A DNA stretch of 37,451 nucleotides from Faecalibacterium sp. UBA1819 (GCA_002315015.1 DCEX01000011.1:1-37451); one strand, 5' to 3'. Shown: positions 7,070 through 18,498, counted from the first letter of the stretch. The notes: generated from the sequence alone by a model not told the origin. Made by a program: numbers and translations.

Positions 7070-8437
7070 TTACTTTCCAACGCAAAAACGCGCAAACACT
7101 TCGTCAATGACATGCTCGGCAGCGCGTTCTCCCGTCAGCTCATACAGTGCGTCCAGCGCATCCTCTACACAAACGCCCGCCGCGTCGAGCGTCAAGCCAA
7201 TGGCAAGCGTTGTCTGTGCCTCCTGCAAGGCATCGCGCGCTTTCACCGCTGCGGCAAGCTGGCGCTCATTGGCTAGCAAGAGCGCATCGGGGTCAGCGTG
7301 AGCCGTTCCCAAAACCCTCCCCACACATTGTTCCACGTGGAACAAAAAGGAGGTGTCTTTCGCAGAAATCGAAATAATTTCTGTAAAGCAGTCGGCAATG
7401 CGGCTTTCGTCAAAGCGCTTTTCTAAATCGTTTTTATTTAAAATGGCAATCGCCGCTTTGCCGCGGCACTGCTGTGCCAAGCGCACATCTTCTTCGGTCA
7501 CTTCCCGCGAAGCGTCAAACACAGCCAAAACGAGCGCGGCACGCTCCAAATGGGCATAACTGCGGCGGATGCCCTCGGCTTCTACAAGGTCGCCCGTTTC
7601 CCGGATGCCCGCCGTATCTGCCAAGTGCAGCTGCACCCCAGCCAGGCAAAGGTCCTGCTCTACAACGTCGCGTGTCGTTCCCGCCACCGGCGTGACAATG
7701 GCGCGCTCAAAGCCGGAGAGCAAATTCATCAGCGTGGATTTTCCCACGTTGGGGCTGCCCACAATCGCGGCAGGAACCCCGCGCCGCAGTACCGCGCCCA
7801 CATCGTAGCCGTCAATCAGCGTTTGCAGTACGCTTTGAACTTTTGCAATACTGTCCTGCATTGCCTCCGGCTCCAGCTCCGGCACTTCTTCCTCGGGGTA
7901 ATCGGTATAAGCCGCCAGATGGCTTTGCAGCGAAAGCAGCATCTCCTGTACACTTTGAATTTTGCGGTACAGCGCTCCTTCCATCGAAGCTGCCGCGGCT
8001 GCCGCGCCCTGCTTGCCGCCCGCGCTGATTAAATCCATCACCGCTTCTGCCTGTGTTAAGCTGATGCGTCCGTTTAAAAACGCACGCTTCGTAAATTCCC
8101 CGGCGGCGGCCGGCTTTGCGCCCGCCGCAAAGCACGCGCGCAGCAGCTGCTCACTCACCGCACTGCCGCCGTGGCAAGAAAGCTCCACAACATCCTCGCC
8201 GGTATAGCTGTGCGGCGCACGAAAGCAAAGCGCCACCACTTCATCCGCCACCACACCATCATTCATGAAATAGCCGAACATCGCCGTATAGCCTTTGGCA
8301 TTTTCCAGCTTTTTCTCTTTGTTCACAGGGCAAAACACCTTTGCCGCCACTTCATAGGCCGTCTCGCCCGAAATGCGAATTACGGCAATTCCTCCCACGC
8401 CCGGCGGCGTTGCCACCGCCGCAATGGTATGCTCCAT
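7070..8437 (-). CDS. mnmE: tRNA modification GTPase MnmE (TrmE)
   Basis: GTPase partner of MnmG in wobble-uridine modification. The N-terminal tetrahydrofolate-binding domain begins TIAAVATPPGVGGIAVIRISG. The inserted G domain has GSPNVGKST (G1), TPVAGTTRD (G2), DTAGIRE (G3) and NKND (G4). The C-terminus ends FCVGK, the catalytic CxGK motif. I chose ATG at 8437 (455 aa), preceded by AAAGGAAAG; an upstream in-frame ATG adds 15 unrelated residues. The G domain/C-terminal junction contains FHVEQ, whose codons spell a perfect parS site. Confidence 0.96.
   Translation of the reverse strand: MEHTIAAVATPPGVGGIAVIRISGETAYEVAAKVFCPVNKEKKLENAKGYTAMFGYFMNDGVVADEVVALCFRAPHSYTGEDVVELSCHGGSAVSEQLLRACFAAGAKPAAAGEFTKRAFLNGRISLTQAEAVMDLISAGGKQGAAAAAASMEGALYRKIQSVQEMLLSLQSHLAAYTDYPEEEVPELEPEAMQDSIAKVQSVLQTLIDGYDVGAVLRRGVPAAIVGSPNVGKSTLMNLLSGFERAIVTPVAGTTRDVVEQDLCLAGVQLHLADTAGIRETGDLVEAEGIRRSYAHLERAALVLAVFDASREVTEEDVRLAQQCRGKAAIAILNKNDLEKRFDESRIADCFTEIISISAKDTSFLFHVEQCVGRVLGTAHADPDALLLANERQLAAAVKARDALQEAQTTLAIGLTLDAAGVCVEDALDALYELTGERAAEHVIDEVFARFCVGK
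7329..7344. promoter_or_regulatory. parS: parS site 3 (perfect), inside mnmE
   Basis: TGTTCCACGTGGAACA matches the perfect parS palindrome. It lies in the mnmE reading frame, encoding the FHVEQ segment, 3.7 kb from the other two sites. Confidence 0.92.
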
Positions 8438-8506
8438 GTTGTCTTTCCTTTCTGTTGAGTGTGCGTCCTTCTTCGGCAGCACACAGATTTTGCATGTTTG
8501 TCATAC

Positions 8507-8539
8507 AACAAAAGCCCGCGCAGCGCACGGACTTTTGTT
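8507..8539 (-). terminator. Terminator after the gyrase transcript
   Basis: A 15-bp hairpin (8507-8521 with 8525-8539). Two positions are A-C mismatches on the plus strand but G-U pairs on the minus strand, so the structure belongs to leftward RNA. The 3' arm contains CUUUUGUU. It separates the gyrB-gyrA-zinc-ribbon transcript from mnmE. Confidence 0.75.
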
Positions 8540-8558
8540 TGCGCCTTCTTTGAGGCTC

Positions 8559-8858
8559 TTATTTACGCACTGCCTTAAAAATTTCAATTTCATTTGCCGG
8601 CAGCTCAGTTTTAAAGTCGTGCTCGGTACGGTGCAGATTGCCGCAAATGCACGTTTCTTCACCGCGTGCATCCAACGGCATATAATAGCCGCAGGTGGTG
8701 CAGCGGGCGTACAGACCGGGCTTGCGCTTAAACTCTTTCGCCAAAAAGCCCGTTGCCTTGGGGCCGTGACCCAAATAGGAAAAGCTCATTTTCGCTTTTA
8801 GTTCTTCCTGCTGTTTTTCCAGCTGAGCCTGATTGACGTTCCAGTTTCTCATATCCAT
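8559..8858 (-). CDS. Small zinc-ribbon-like protein of unknown function
   Basis: I do not recognise this 99-residue protein. It begins MDMRNWNVNQAQLEKQQEEL (a charged helix), has a glycine-containing middle, then CTTCGYYMPL and CICGNLH, two CxxC pairs about 18 residues apart that look like a four-cysteine zinc ribbon. No membrane segment or signal peptide. The start is only 3 nt past the gyrA stop and its ribosome site (GAGGAA) lies in the last codons of gyrA, so it is probably coupled to gyrase. A second in-frame ATG two codons on is possible. A nucleic-acid or protein-binding role would be a guess. Confidence 0.8.
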   Translation of the reverse strand: MDMRNWNVNQAQLEKQQEELKAKMSFSYLGHGPKATGFLAKEFKRKPGLYARCTTCGYYMPLDARGEETCICGNLHRTEHDFKTELPANEIEIFKAVRK

Positions 8859-8861
8859 GGT

Positions 8862-11432
8862 TCATTCCTCACTTTCCTCGGCAGCGTCCGCTTCGTCGGC
8901 GGCCTCCTGCGCCTGCATAGCTTCCAGCTCCTCGGGGGTCGGTTCACCTTCGCCGTCCTCCTCGGGCTTTGCCGTTTCTTCGCTGTCATCGCGCTCGGTA
9001 CGCGCCACGGTCACTACACGGTCGTTTTCCGACAGGCGCATCACGCGCACACCCGAACCGTAACGGCTCTGCGTGTTGATATCCTCTACATGCATCCGAA
9101 TGATGATACCCTCCAAGCTGATGAGAATCATATCATCCGTTTCATCCATCACTTTAATGCCCGCGACATGGCCGCTTGTGCCGTAGTTGCGAATGCCCTT
9201 GCCGCCGCGGCGCTGAATGCGGTATTCACTTTCCTTCGTGCGGCGGCCCTTGCCTTCTTCCGTCACGGTCAGCACGGTTGCCCCCTCACGCAGAATGGCG
9301 CATCCTACAACGCTGTCGCCCTCGGACAAGCGAATGGCGCGCACACCGGTGGCGTTGCGGCCCATCGTGCGGGCATCTGTTTCGGCAAAGCGAATAATCA
9401 TACCGTTGCGCGTTGCCACCAGCAGCTCATTTTCACCGCTGGTAATGTGCGTCCATGCCAGCGCGTCGCCTTCATTGAGGTTAATGGCAATCAGACCCGA
9501 CTTGCGGATATTGGCATAAGCCGAGAGCGGCGTGCGCTTGATGATGCCGTTCTTCGTCACCATCACGAGATACTGCTCGTGCTCCGCGTGCTGCTCCATC
9601 TGCTCTTTTGCCACACTCAGCATTCCGGCTACCTGTTCGCCGTCCTGCAGCGGCAGCAGGTTGACAATGTTCGTTCCCTTTGCCGTGCGGCTGCCTTCGT
9701 ACACCTGATAGCCTTTCAAGCGGTAAATGCGCCCTTGGTCGGTGACAAAAAGGAGATAATCGTGGGTAGAAGCCAAGAACAGCTCCTCCACAAAATCCTC
9801 CTCTTTGCGCGAAAGAGCGGTAATGCCGCGGCCGCCGCGGCGCTGTGCCTGGTAAGTGTCCGCCGGCTGACGCTTGATGTAACCTGCGTGGGTCAGCGTA
9901 AAGACACACTCCTCCTCGGGGATCAGATCCTCAATGTCCATCTCGCCGGAGACGTGTGCAATCTCGGTGCGGCGCTCATCACCGTATTTATCGCGCAACA
10001 CCATCAGCTCGCTCTCCACAACGGCCAGCACTTTGGCGCTGTCGGAAAGCAAATCGGTCCATTCACCGATTTTTGTCTGCAGCTCGCCCAGCTCGTTATC
10101 AATTTTCAAAATCTCAAGACCCGCCAATTGACCCAGCTGGAAGTTGACAATCGCCGTTGCCTGCACATCGTCAAACTCAAATTTTTCCATGATGGCGCTT
10201 TTCGCCTCGGCTTTACCGCCTTTGCACGCGCGGATGGTGGCAATAATTTCGTCCACCAAATCCACGGCACGGCGCAAGCCTTCCAGCACATGCGCCCGCT
10301 CTTTGGCTTTTTTCAGGTCATGCTCGGTGCGGCGGCGCACGACTTCCTCTTGGAACTCCAAATATTTTTCCAGCATGTCCTTGAGGCTCATCAGCTTGGG
10401 TACGCCCTTGTCAAGCGCCAGCATAATCACGCCCACGGTATCTTGCAGCTGCGTATAGCGGTACAGCTGATTCAGCACCACCTGCGGGTTTGCCTCGCGT
10501 TTCAGCTCCACCACAACGCGCATTCCCTGGCGGTTCGATTCATCGTTCAAATCGGCAATGCCTTCAATGCGCTTTTCCTTCGCCAAATCTGCGATATTTT
10601 CCAAAAGACGCGCCTTGTTGACCATATACGGCAATTCCGTGATGATGATTTGGAAGCGTCCGTTTTTCTGCTCCACAATTTCCGCACGGCCGCGCAGTGT
10701 AATTTTGCCGCGTCCCGTGGCGTAAGCCGCACGAATGCCGCTGCGCCCCATAATGATGCCGCCCGTGGGAAAATCCGGGCCATGGACATACTCCATCAGC
10801 TCGGCCAGCTCGATCTCCGGCTGGTGAATGAGCGCCGAAAGCGCGTCAATCACCTCGCACAGGTTATGCGGCGGAATATTGGTCGCCATACCGACGGCAA
10901 TGCCGTTGGAACCGTTGATCAGCAGGTTCGGCACACGGCACGGCAGCACGCTCGGCTCTTTTTTCGACTCGTCAAAGTTCGGCACCATGTCGATGGTGTC
11001 TTTTTCAATATCCGTCAGCAAATCGACGGCCATTTTGCTCATGCGGGCTTCGGTGTAACGATACGCAGCGGGAGGGTCGCCGTCCACAGAGCCAAAGTTG
11101 CCTTGGCCGTCTACCAGCGGATAGCGCAGCGAAAAGTCCTGTGCCAGACGCACCATAGCGTCATACACGGAGGCGTCGCCGTGCGGGTGGTACGAGCCAA
11201 GCACCGCACCCACCGTATCGGCAGACTTGCGGTACGGGTGGGACGGGTCGTTGCCGCGTTCATACATGGTGTACAAAATGCGGCGGTGAACGGGCTTCAA
11301 GCCGTCGCGCACATCCGGCAGCGCGCGCGCCGTGATGACCGACATCGAATAGTCGATAAAGGCGTTTTCCATTTCGTCCTTGATGTCGCGCACAATCAAG
11401 CGGGTGCCGGGTTTGATGCTGTTTTCGATCAT
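8862..11432 (-). CDS. gyrA: DNA gyrase subunit A
   Basis: Breakage-reunion subunit of gyrase (A2B2), which introduces negative supercoils. The catalytic tyrosine is Y126 in AAYRYTE; the quinolone-determining segment [13 protein letters not shown] is at 81-93. The C-terminal beta-pinwheel contains the GyrA box QRRGGRG and a second similar motif QRRGGKG later in the domain. A Glu/Asp-rich tail of about 35 residues ends the 856-residue protein. Odd point: the residue matching E. coli Ser83 is Ala87, while Asp87 is kept (D91). It lies 63 nt after gyrB and is followed by the zinc-ribbon gene. Confidence 0.98.
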   Translation of the reverse strand: MIENSIKPGTRLIVRDIKDEMENAFIDYSMSVITARALPDVRDGLKPVHRRILYTMYERGNDPSHPYRKSADTVGAVLGSYHPHGDASVYDAMVRLAQDFSLRYPLVDGQGNFGSVDGDPPAAYRYTEARMSKMAVDLLTDIEKDTIDMVPNFDESKKEPSVLPCRVPNLLINGSNGIAVGMATNIPPHNLCEVIDALSALIHQPEIELAELMEYVHGPDFPTGGIIMGRSGIRAAYATGRGKITLRGRAEIVEQKNGRFQIIITELPYMVNKARLLENIADLAKEKRIEGIADLNDESNRQGMRVVVELKREANPQVVLNQLYRYTQLQDTVGVIMLALDKGVPKLMSLKDMLEKYLEFQEEVVRRRTEHDLKKAKERAHVLEGLRRAVDLVDEIIATIRACKGGKAEAKSAIMEKFEFDDVQATAIVNFQLGQLAGLEILKIDNELGELQTKIGEWTDLLSDSAKVLAVVESELMVLRDKYGDERRTEIAHVSGEMDIEDLIPEEECVFTLTHAGYIKRQPADTYQAQRRGGRGITALSRKEEDFVEELFLASTHDYLLFVTDQGRIYRLKGYQVYEGSRTAKGTNIVNLLPLQDGEQVAGMLSVAKEQMEQHAEHEQYLVMVTKNGIIKRTPLSAYANIRKSGLIAINLNEGDALAWTHITSGENELLVATRNGMIIRFAETDARTMGRNATGVRAIRLSEGDSVVGCAILREGATVLTVTEEGKGRRTKESEYRIQRRGGKGIRNYGTSGHVAGIKVMDETDDMILISLEGIIIRMHVEDINTQSRYGSGVRVMRLSENDRVVTVARTERDDSEETAKPEEDGEGEPTPEELEAMQAQEAADEADAAEESEE

Positions 11433-11495
11433 ATCTTCCTACTCCAGTTTCTCTGCGGAGCCTGTGCGCTCCGGTTGCAATCTATCTTTACGCCG

Positions 11496-13538
<2,043 letters not shown>

Positions 13539-13796
13539 TCACGCCTCGAAGGCCGCCGCACTGCGTTTCAGCAGCGTTGCAGCACTGATTTGACTGATAT
13601 AAACGCGCCCGTTTTCGCCGCCCGTCACAATAAAGCTTTTGGGCAGCTCGGGCGAAACATTCACAACGCGCCCGCTTTTTTCCGCGCGCGCCAGATAATC
13701 GCGGGTATGCGCAGAGAGCGTGGCCGTATCCAAGTCAAAAATTCCCACAATTTCCTTGGTGTGAATGACAACCTCTTGGCCTAAATGCAGGTACAT
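13539..13796 (-). CDS. remB: RemB-like protein (YaaB, DUF370)
   Basis: Small DUF370-family protein of 85 aa. In Bacillus the gene between recF and gyrB is yaaB/remB, linked to control of extracellular-matrix genes; related RemA is a DNA-binding ring. The sequence shows LHLGQEVVIHTKEIVGIFDLDTATLS and ENGRVYISQISAATLLKRS. ATG at 13796 follows GGGAGG at good spacing; open frame upstream is not conserved-looking. The leader holds two hairpins. A role in matrix control here is inferred from the family. Confidence 0.88.
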   Translation of the reverse strand: MYLHLGQEVVIHTKEIVGIFDLDTATLSAHTRDYLARAEKSGRVVNVSPELPKSFIVTGGENGRVYISQISAATLLKRSAAAFEA

Positions 13797-13812
13797 GCGC
13801 TGCGCCTCCCCA

Positions 13813-13868
13813 TCATTTCTTCTCTTCTTAAAGAAATGCCAGCTCCCACACCGGGCGCTCGTGCCCGG
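13813..13868 (-). promoter_or_regulatory. Two hairpins between recF and remB
   Basis: On the minus strand a GC hairpin CCGGGC/GCCCGG (13851-13868) is followed by a second, CATTTCTT/AAGAAATG (13813-13838), directly before the remB ribosome site. No U tract follows the first, so it is not a standard terminator. A leader control element is possible but unproven. Confidence 0.35.
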
Positions 13869-13934
13869 CGAGAATTTGCATTCTGTTTTCATGCATAAAT
13901 ATTCATCGTTTGTCCGCAGCACACAGACAATCGC

Positions 13935-15023
13935 TTAACCCCGTGAAAGCACCCCGTCATGCATCCGGTAAATACGCCCGTCCGTGCGGGCAAAGGCCGC
14001 CGTATCGCACGCCGTTACCAGGGTTTGCCGGTGCTCCATTCGGCTCAATAAATAACGCTGCCGGTTTTCATCCAGCTCCGAAAGTACATCATCCAGCAGC
14101 ATCACGGGATGCTCGCCCGTAATCTCCTTGGTACCCGCTGCTTCCGCCAGCTTCATCGACAAAACAATGCTGCGCTGCTGACCTTGGCTGGCATAAATTT
14201 TGGCCGGGCGATCATCCAAAAACAGCTCAAAATCCTCGCGGTGCGGCCCCACCGTACAAAAGCCCGCGGCCACGTCACGCCGTCTGTTTTGCAGTAAGGT
14301 ATCCAAAAGCTGCCCTTTGGCGCAAGTGGGGCGGTATTCCACCCGCAGCGCTTCGCGCCCACCGGAAATATCGTGATAAGTGCGGTAAATTTCCGGGCAA
14401 ATCACAGCCAAATATTCCTGCCGCCGGTGCATCATTTGTTCTCCCAGCCGCGCCAGCTCCTCGTCAAACACATCCAAAAGCGCCGAAGCCCCTTGTGTTT
14501 TATGATACAGCTTCAACAGCGCATTTTTTTGAGTGAGTTGTCGATGATAGCGCCGAAACACGCTTAAATATCCCGGATACAGCTGGCACAGCGCCGCGTC
14601 TAAAAAGCGTCTGCGCCCTTCCGGGCTGCCTTTGACCAGGGTTAAATGGCCGGGTTCAAACACAACGGCGGTAAAAATGCCCGCAATAGCGGTTGCTCTG
14701 CCGTAGTCCACGCCGTTCACTTGCGCAGTCCGCCCTTTTTTCATGCCGGGCTGCGCACCGGCTACGGTAACGCGAATCTTTTTTTCCATGCCGTCGCTTT
14801 CCGTTTCGCCCAAAAGGCGCGCCACCGACTCATTTTGGGCAATCAGCTCGGCATCTTTTGCGCCGCGAAAGCTTTTCGAGCCTGTCAAAAGCCAAACAGC
14901 CTCTAATAAATTCGTTTTGCCCTGGCCGTTTTCCCCGCAAATCACGGTCAGCTCCGACCCGGGCTCCAGCACCGCATGGGAAATATTGCGGTAATGCTCT
15001 GCTTCCAGCCGTTTCAGCCTCAC
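13935..15023 (-). CDS. recF: DNA replication and repair protein RecF
   Basis: SMC-like ATPase that with RecO and RecR loads RecA at gaps. Walker A GENGQGKT is at about 30-37, the ABC signature region reads ASQGQQRS, and Walker B is [11 protein letters not shown]. 362 aa is a normal length. I chose the GTG at 15023, which overlaps the yaaA stop as GTGA and has GAGGTG 8 nt upstream; a GTG three codons earlier has no spaced ribosome site. The overlap implies coupling to yaaA. Confidence 0.96.
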   Translation of the reverse strand: MRLKRLEAEHYRNISHAVLEPGSELTVICGENGQGKTNLLEAVWLLTGSKSFRGAKDAELIAQNESVARLLGETESDGMEKKIRVTVAGAQPGMKKGRTAQVNGVDYGRATAIAGIFTAVVFEPGHLTLVKGSPEGRRRFLDAALCQLYPGYLSVFRRYHRQLTQKNALLKLYHKTQGASALLDVFDEELARLGEQMMHRRQEYLAVICPEIYRTYHDISGGREALRVEYRPTCAKGQLLDTLLQNRRRDVAAGFCTVGPHREDFELFLDDRPAKIYASQGQQRSIVLSMKLAEAAGTKEITGEHPVMLLDDVLSELDENRQRYLLSRMEHRQTLVTACDTAAFARTDGRIYRMHDGVLSRG

Positions 15024-15229
15024 GCGCTGCACACCTCGATAGACACGTCGCCCAGCTGCACTTGATCGCCGGGACGAATTTTTTTGCCGCGCATGGTGCA
15101 GCGCTCACCGTTGACAAAAACACGTCCATCCTGCACCGCCGCTTTGGCTTCGCCGCCCGTTTCACACACGCCGGCAAACTTCAGCAGTGCATCCAGCTTG
15201 ATAAATTCCGTTCGGATCGCAATATTCAT
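15020..15229 (-). CDS. yaaA: S4-domain RNA-binding protein YaaA
   Basis: A 69-residue protein that is almost only an S4 RNA-binding domain: [34 protein letters not shown], then [12 protein letters not shown]. It is the conserved gene between dnaN and recF in Firmicutes (YaaA/RlbA), linked to ribosome assembly. Start ATG follows GAGAGGGA. It lies 10 nt after dnaN and overlaps recF by 4 nt. Confidence 0.93.
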   Translation of the reverse strand: MNIAIRTEFIKLDALLKFAGVCETGGEAKAAVQDGRVFVNGERCTMRGKKIRPGDQVQLGDVSIEVCSA

Positions 15230-15239
15230 AAAGTCCCTC

Positions 15240-16340
15240 TCAGTCGTTTTTGAAGCGAATCGGCAAAACCAAGAACAAAAACTGTTCGCCGTCCACGGGC
15301 ATTACCTTGACGGGCGAAAGCGGGCCGCTGATTTCCATTGCCACCTTATCGCAGCGCGAGTTGCGCAGCGCATCAAGCAGATAGCGGTTATTAAAGCCAA
15401 CCTCTACCGGCTCCCCTTCGATGGCTGCGGGCAGCTCATCTACCACAGCGCCCAAACCGGTTTCGCATCGAACGGTAATCATTTTATCAAAAAGAATGCG
15501 CAGCGGATTTTTTGCACGTTCCGTAATAATTAAGCTCGCGCGTTCAATCACATCAATAAAATCGCGCACATCTACCACGACGCGGGTATTGCCGGAAGCC
15601 GGAATGACGCGCTTGTAGTCCAAAAATTGTCCCTCTAACAAGCGGCTGAACACCGTATAATGCTCGTTGGAAAATACTACGAAGCGGCGGTCGGCGGAAA
15701 TGTGAATCATATCATCGCTGTCCCCGAACAATTTGATCACATCCGACAGGGTTTTGCCCGGCACAATAATGGAAATTTCCTTTTGAGCCGCCACCTTTTT
15801 TTCCACAATGGCCAAACGGTAGCCGTCCAGGGCGACAACGCGGAGCGCTTCGGGCGTAATTTCAAACAGTTCACCGGTGTGTGCCGGTTTTGTTTCATCC
15901 AGTGAAACGGCATAAAGGGTGGATTCCACAATTTCCTTTAAGTCGCAGGCCGCAAGGTCGAGCGTCGGTTCCGCGGACGGCATGGGAAGCTCGGGATAGT
16001 CGGCGGCGGGCATGGAATGGATGTTGAATTCTGTAATTCCGCTTTTAATCGTCGCGGTTCCTTTTTCGGAAACGGAGATTTCCACTTCTTCTGTGGAAAG
16101 TCGGCGAACCATGTCTCCCAACAGTTTGGCGTGCAAAACAGTTTCGCCGGGCTCTAAAATATTGGCTTCGAGGCGTGTGATAATGGCCATCGAGCAGTCA
16201 TAGCCGGTCAGCGTGAGGGAAAATCCTTCTGCTTGGAACAAAATTCCTTCTAAAATAGGCTGTCCGCTTCGTGGAGAAACTGCTTTTGATACACCGTTAA
16301 TTGCTTCGGCTAAAAGAGAACGGCTGCAAGTAAACTTCAT
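15240..16340 (-). CDS. dnaN: DNA polymerase III sliding clamp (beta subunit)
   Basis: Ring-shaped homodimer that tethers the replicative polymerase to DNA. The 366 residues show the three-fold clamp architecture: N-terminus [22 protein letters not shown], middle [13 protein letters not shown] and [17 protein letters not shown], and the C-terminal [18 protein letters not shown] ending typical of beta clamps. ATG at 16340 is preceded by GAGGAAAG. The preceding 306 bp hold the origin. Confidence 0.97.
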   Translation of the reverse strand: MKFTCSRSLLAEAINGVSKAVSPRSGQPILEGILFQAEGFSLTLTGYDCSMAIITRLEANILEPGETVLHAKLLGDMVRRLSTEEVEISVSEKGTATIKSGITEFNIHSMPAADYPELPMPSAEPTLDLAACDLKEIVESTLYAVSLDETKPAHTGELFEITPEALRVVALDGYRLAIVEKKVAAQKEISIIVPGKTLSDVIKLFGDSDDMIHISADRRFVVFSNEHYTVFSRLLEGQFLDYKRVIPASGNTRVVVDVRDFIDVIERASLIITERAKNPLRILFDKMITVRCETGLGAVVDELPAAIEGEPVEVGFNNRYLLDALRNSRCDKVAMEISGPLSPVKVMPVDGEQFLFLVLPIRFKND

Positions 16341-16646
16341 ATTGGCTTTCCTCGTTTCTAAATAAGCTTTGCGTATCAAAAATGTAGAAAACTGAAAAAA
16401 CATAAAAACAGAGTTTTCAGAGTAGTAGTGATAGTAGGGGCTGTGGAAATGTGGAAAACAGGGACAAGCCCTGTATTTCAGCGGTTTTCCACGCATTTTC
16501 CACGCCGAAAAACATTTTGAAAATTTGTGGAAACTTTTTCGCCTGCGCAGCTTTCCACAAGCTTCGTGGAAAAACTTTGTTAACTGTTGAAGAAAAAGTG
16601 GAAAACTTTCGCGGCGTCTTATTACGCTTTGTAATATTGCTGTGCG
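16341..16646. other. oriC: Replication origin oriC (dnaA-dnaN intergenic region)
   Basis: This 306-bp gap holds at least eight sites with core TTTTCCAC/GTGGAAAA: 16442-16450, 16450-16458, 16485-16493, 16496-16504, 16526-16534, 16551-16559, 16565-16573 and 16597-16605. The AT-rich stretch 16375-16420 beside the DnaA-trios is the likely unwinding region. None of the boxes is the exact consensus TTATCCACA; the third base is T in most. Position between dnaA and dnaN and divergence of flanking genes support the call. Confidence 0.9.
16423..16458. promoter_or_regulatory. DnaA-trio element with two adjoining DnaA boxes (origin unwinding system)
   Basis: Five triplets TAG TAG TGA TAG TAG (16423-16437) are followed by a GGG tract and two abutting boxes TGTGGAAAT and TGTGGAAAA (16442-16458). 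This is the arrangement described for Bacillus: trios, GC spacer, DnaA boxes. The trios guide DnaA onto a single strand during opening. AT-rich DNA lies on the trio side, as expected. Confidence 0.85.
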
Positions 16647-17954
16647 TCAGGTGCGGACATTTTTAATGATGTCCTCGACGGTTTCCTTTAGGCGTGTATC
16701 CGTATCCAAGCGCTTTTGAATGGCGTTGATGGAATAAACGACGGTCGAATGGTCACGGCCGGAAAATTCGCGGCCAATTTCCTCCATGCTCATGCCGGTG
16801 ATTTCCCGCACGATGTACATGCTCACCTGTCGGGCGCTGGAAATATTGGCTTTTCGTGTTAAGCCGCGCAATACGTCGGGGCTGGTGTTGTAGGTGCGAG
16901 CCACTTCGCCCAAGATTTTCTCCACGGTGACAGGCGCGGGCTGGTCTTCGCTTAAAATGTCTTTGATGGCATTTTGAGCAGCGCCCAGCACGGGCTGAAT
17001 GCCTTCGAGCTGGCGGTAAGCAGCCAATTTTTTGACGGCGCCCTCCAGCTGGCGAATATTGTTTTTGAGGCGGTTGGCAATAAATTCGGCCACCTCGTCC
17101 GGCATTTCCAAATTGAGCAAATCGGCTTTGCGGCGGATAATGGCCACACGCATTTCAAAATCGGGCGGCTGAATATCGGCAATGAGGCCCATTTCAAAGC
17201 GGGTACGCAAGCGCTCCTCCAAGCTTTTAATCTCTCTCGGGGTGCGGTCAGACGCAAGCACAATCTGTTTGTCGGCATTATAAAGGGTATTAAATGTGTG
17301 GAAAAATTCCTCCTGCGTGGATTCTTTGCCGCCGATGAACTGAATATCATCTACCAAAAGCACATCCGCCGCGCGATACTTATTGTGAAACTGCGCGGTG
17401 GTGTTGTCGTGGATGGCGCTGATAATTTCATTGGTAAATTTTTCGCCGTCCACATAGACAATATTAAAATCGGGATGATTTTTTCGGATTTCCACTTGGA
17501 TAGCGCTCAACAGGTGGGTTTTTCCAAGCCCGGAGCCGCCCCAGATGAACAGCGGGTTGTAAGCGCCGGAAGGATTTGCCGCAACGGCCTGTGCCGCGGC
17601 GTTGGCAAATTTATTGGTGGAACCGACAATAAAGTTTTCAAACGTAAACGGATAGCTTCCGCCGTTATCCACTGCGGCCGCCGCTGCGGGAACAGGGGCG
17701 GGGTCGCTGGCGGGCACAATGAGATGGATTTCCGGCTCAAAGCCTAAAATGGCCTGAAACCCCTCTTTCAGCAGTTTTAAATAACGGTTTTCCAGCGTGT
17801 TTTTCACAAACTCGCTGCGCACTGAAAGCTCGGCGCTGTTTCCGTCGAACGAAAGCGGTTCAATATCTCCGATAAATAAGTCATAGGTCGCGCCGACCAC
17901 GCGCTCTTTGCAGTATTCTTTTACTGCGGCAAAAACCTCGTCAAATGAATTCAT
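16647..17954 (-). CDS. dnaA: Chromosomal replication initiator DnaA
   Basis: AAA+ initiator that binds DnaA boxes and melts oriC. 435 aa. Domain I covers about 1-80, an Ala/Pro-rich linker (domain II) about 80-98, the AAA+ domain has Walker A GGSGLGKTH (139-147) and Walker B LLVDDIQFIGG, and domain IV carries the helix-turn-helix and signature SGRDHSTVVYSI. The box-contacting motif reads DHST where E. coli and Bacillus have DHTT. ATG at 17954 has only a weak, distant GGGAG. A promoter with an overlapping box-like GTGGAAAAC suggests autoregulation. Confidence 0.98.
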   Translation of the reverse strand: MNSFDEVFAAVKEYCKERVVGATYDLFIGDIEPLSFDGNSAELSVRSEFVKNTLENRYLKLLKEGFQAILGFEPEIHLIVPASDPAPVPAAAAAVDNGGSYPFTFENFIVGSTNKFANAAAQAVAANPSGAYNPLFIWGGSGLGKTHLLSAIQVEIRKNHPDFNIVYVDGEKFTNEIISAIHDNTTAQFHNKYRAADVLLVDDIQFIGGKESTQEEFFHTFNTLYNADKQIVLASDRTPREIKSLEERLRTRFEMGLIADIQPPDFEMRVAIIRRKADLLNLEMPDEVAEFIANRLKNNIRQLEGAVKKLAAYRQLEGIQPVLGAAQNAIKDILSEDQPAPVTVEKILGEVARTYNTSPDVLRGLTRKANISSARQVSMYIVREITGMSMEEIGREFSGRDHSTVVYSINAIQKRLDTDTRLKETVEDIIKNVRT

Positions 17955-18012
17955 GCGTCCGTAACAACTCCCGACATTTTGTTGAAAAGATAAACTGTCA
18001 TATATAAAACCC

Positions 18013-18041
18013 AGTATAGCACATTTCAGTTTTCCACGCAA
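18013..18041 (-). promoter_or_regulatory. dnaA promoter
   Basis: Minus strand -35 TTGCGT (18036-18041) and -10 TATACT (18013-18018) with a 17-bp spacer. The GTGGAAAAC sequence between them resembles a DnaA box, which would allow DnaA to repress its own gene. Confidence 0.75.
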
Positions 18042-18145
18042 TCCTGTTGAAAATATATTATTTGTAATATATAAAGGAAAAGCCGCCCTTTTTGCGCGAA
18101 AAAATTCGGCTTTCCGCCAAAGGAAAAGAAAAAACAGGAAAACAC

Positions 18146-18175
18146 TTGACAAAACCGGTGCTTTTCCTTTATACT
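18146..18175 (+). promoter_or_regulatory. rpmH promoter
   Basis: -35 TTGACA (18146-18151) and -10 TATACT (18170-18175) with an 18-bp spacer, about 95 nt before rpmH. The leader contains a CCACAA/TTGTGG hairpin (18236-18251) just before the ribosome site. Confidence 0.85.
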
Positions 18176-18271
18176 TCTAATTTGCAAGGTTGTCCCTCCA
18201 TGCGGACATCCGGTTAGACGCTATGATGCAATCACCCACAATATGTTGTGGAATCACATGGGAGGAACATT

Positions 18272-18406
18272 ATGAAACGTACATTTCAGCCGAAAAAACG
18301 TCATCGTGCTACGAAGCACGGCTTTTTGACCCGTTCTAAAACGGTTAACGGCCGCAAGGTTCTGTCGGCACGCCGCCGCAAAGGCCGCGCAAAGCTGGCT
18401 GCGTAA
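18272..18406 (+). CDS. rpmH: 50S ribosomal protein L34
   Basis: Basic 44-residue L34, a component of the large ribosomal subunit. [12 protein letters not shown] at the start, [16 protein letters not shown] in the middle and [11 protein letters not shown] at the end are the family's conserved blocks. ATG follows GGGAGGAAC. It is the first gene of the rightward rpmH-rnpA-yidD-yidC-jag cluster. Confidence 0.97.
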   Translation: MKRTFQPKKRHRATKHGFLTRSKTVNGRKVLSARRRKGRAKLAA

Positions 18407-18498
18407 CACAGCTGTTGCCTCGTGCATGGCGCGGCGCCCTTGGGTGTCGCTGCCTTGCCGTGGACGCGCATGTCCGGACACAGAACACACACTTGGAG

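Larger units (their letters stand above)
17955..18271. other. dnaA-rpmH divergent control region
   Basis: This 317-bp gap holds the leftward dnaA promoter (18013-18041), an AT-rich stretch around 18045-18076 rich in TATATT/AATATA, one DnaA-box-like TTTTCCACG at 18030-18038, and the rightward rpmH promoter (18146-18175). It may form the second half of a bipartite origin as in Bacillus, but only one box-like site is visible, so I treat that as possible rather than likely. Confidence 0.7.
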
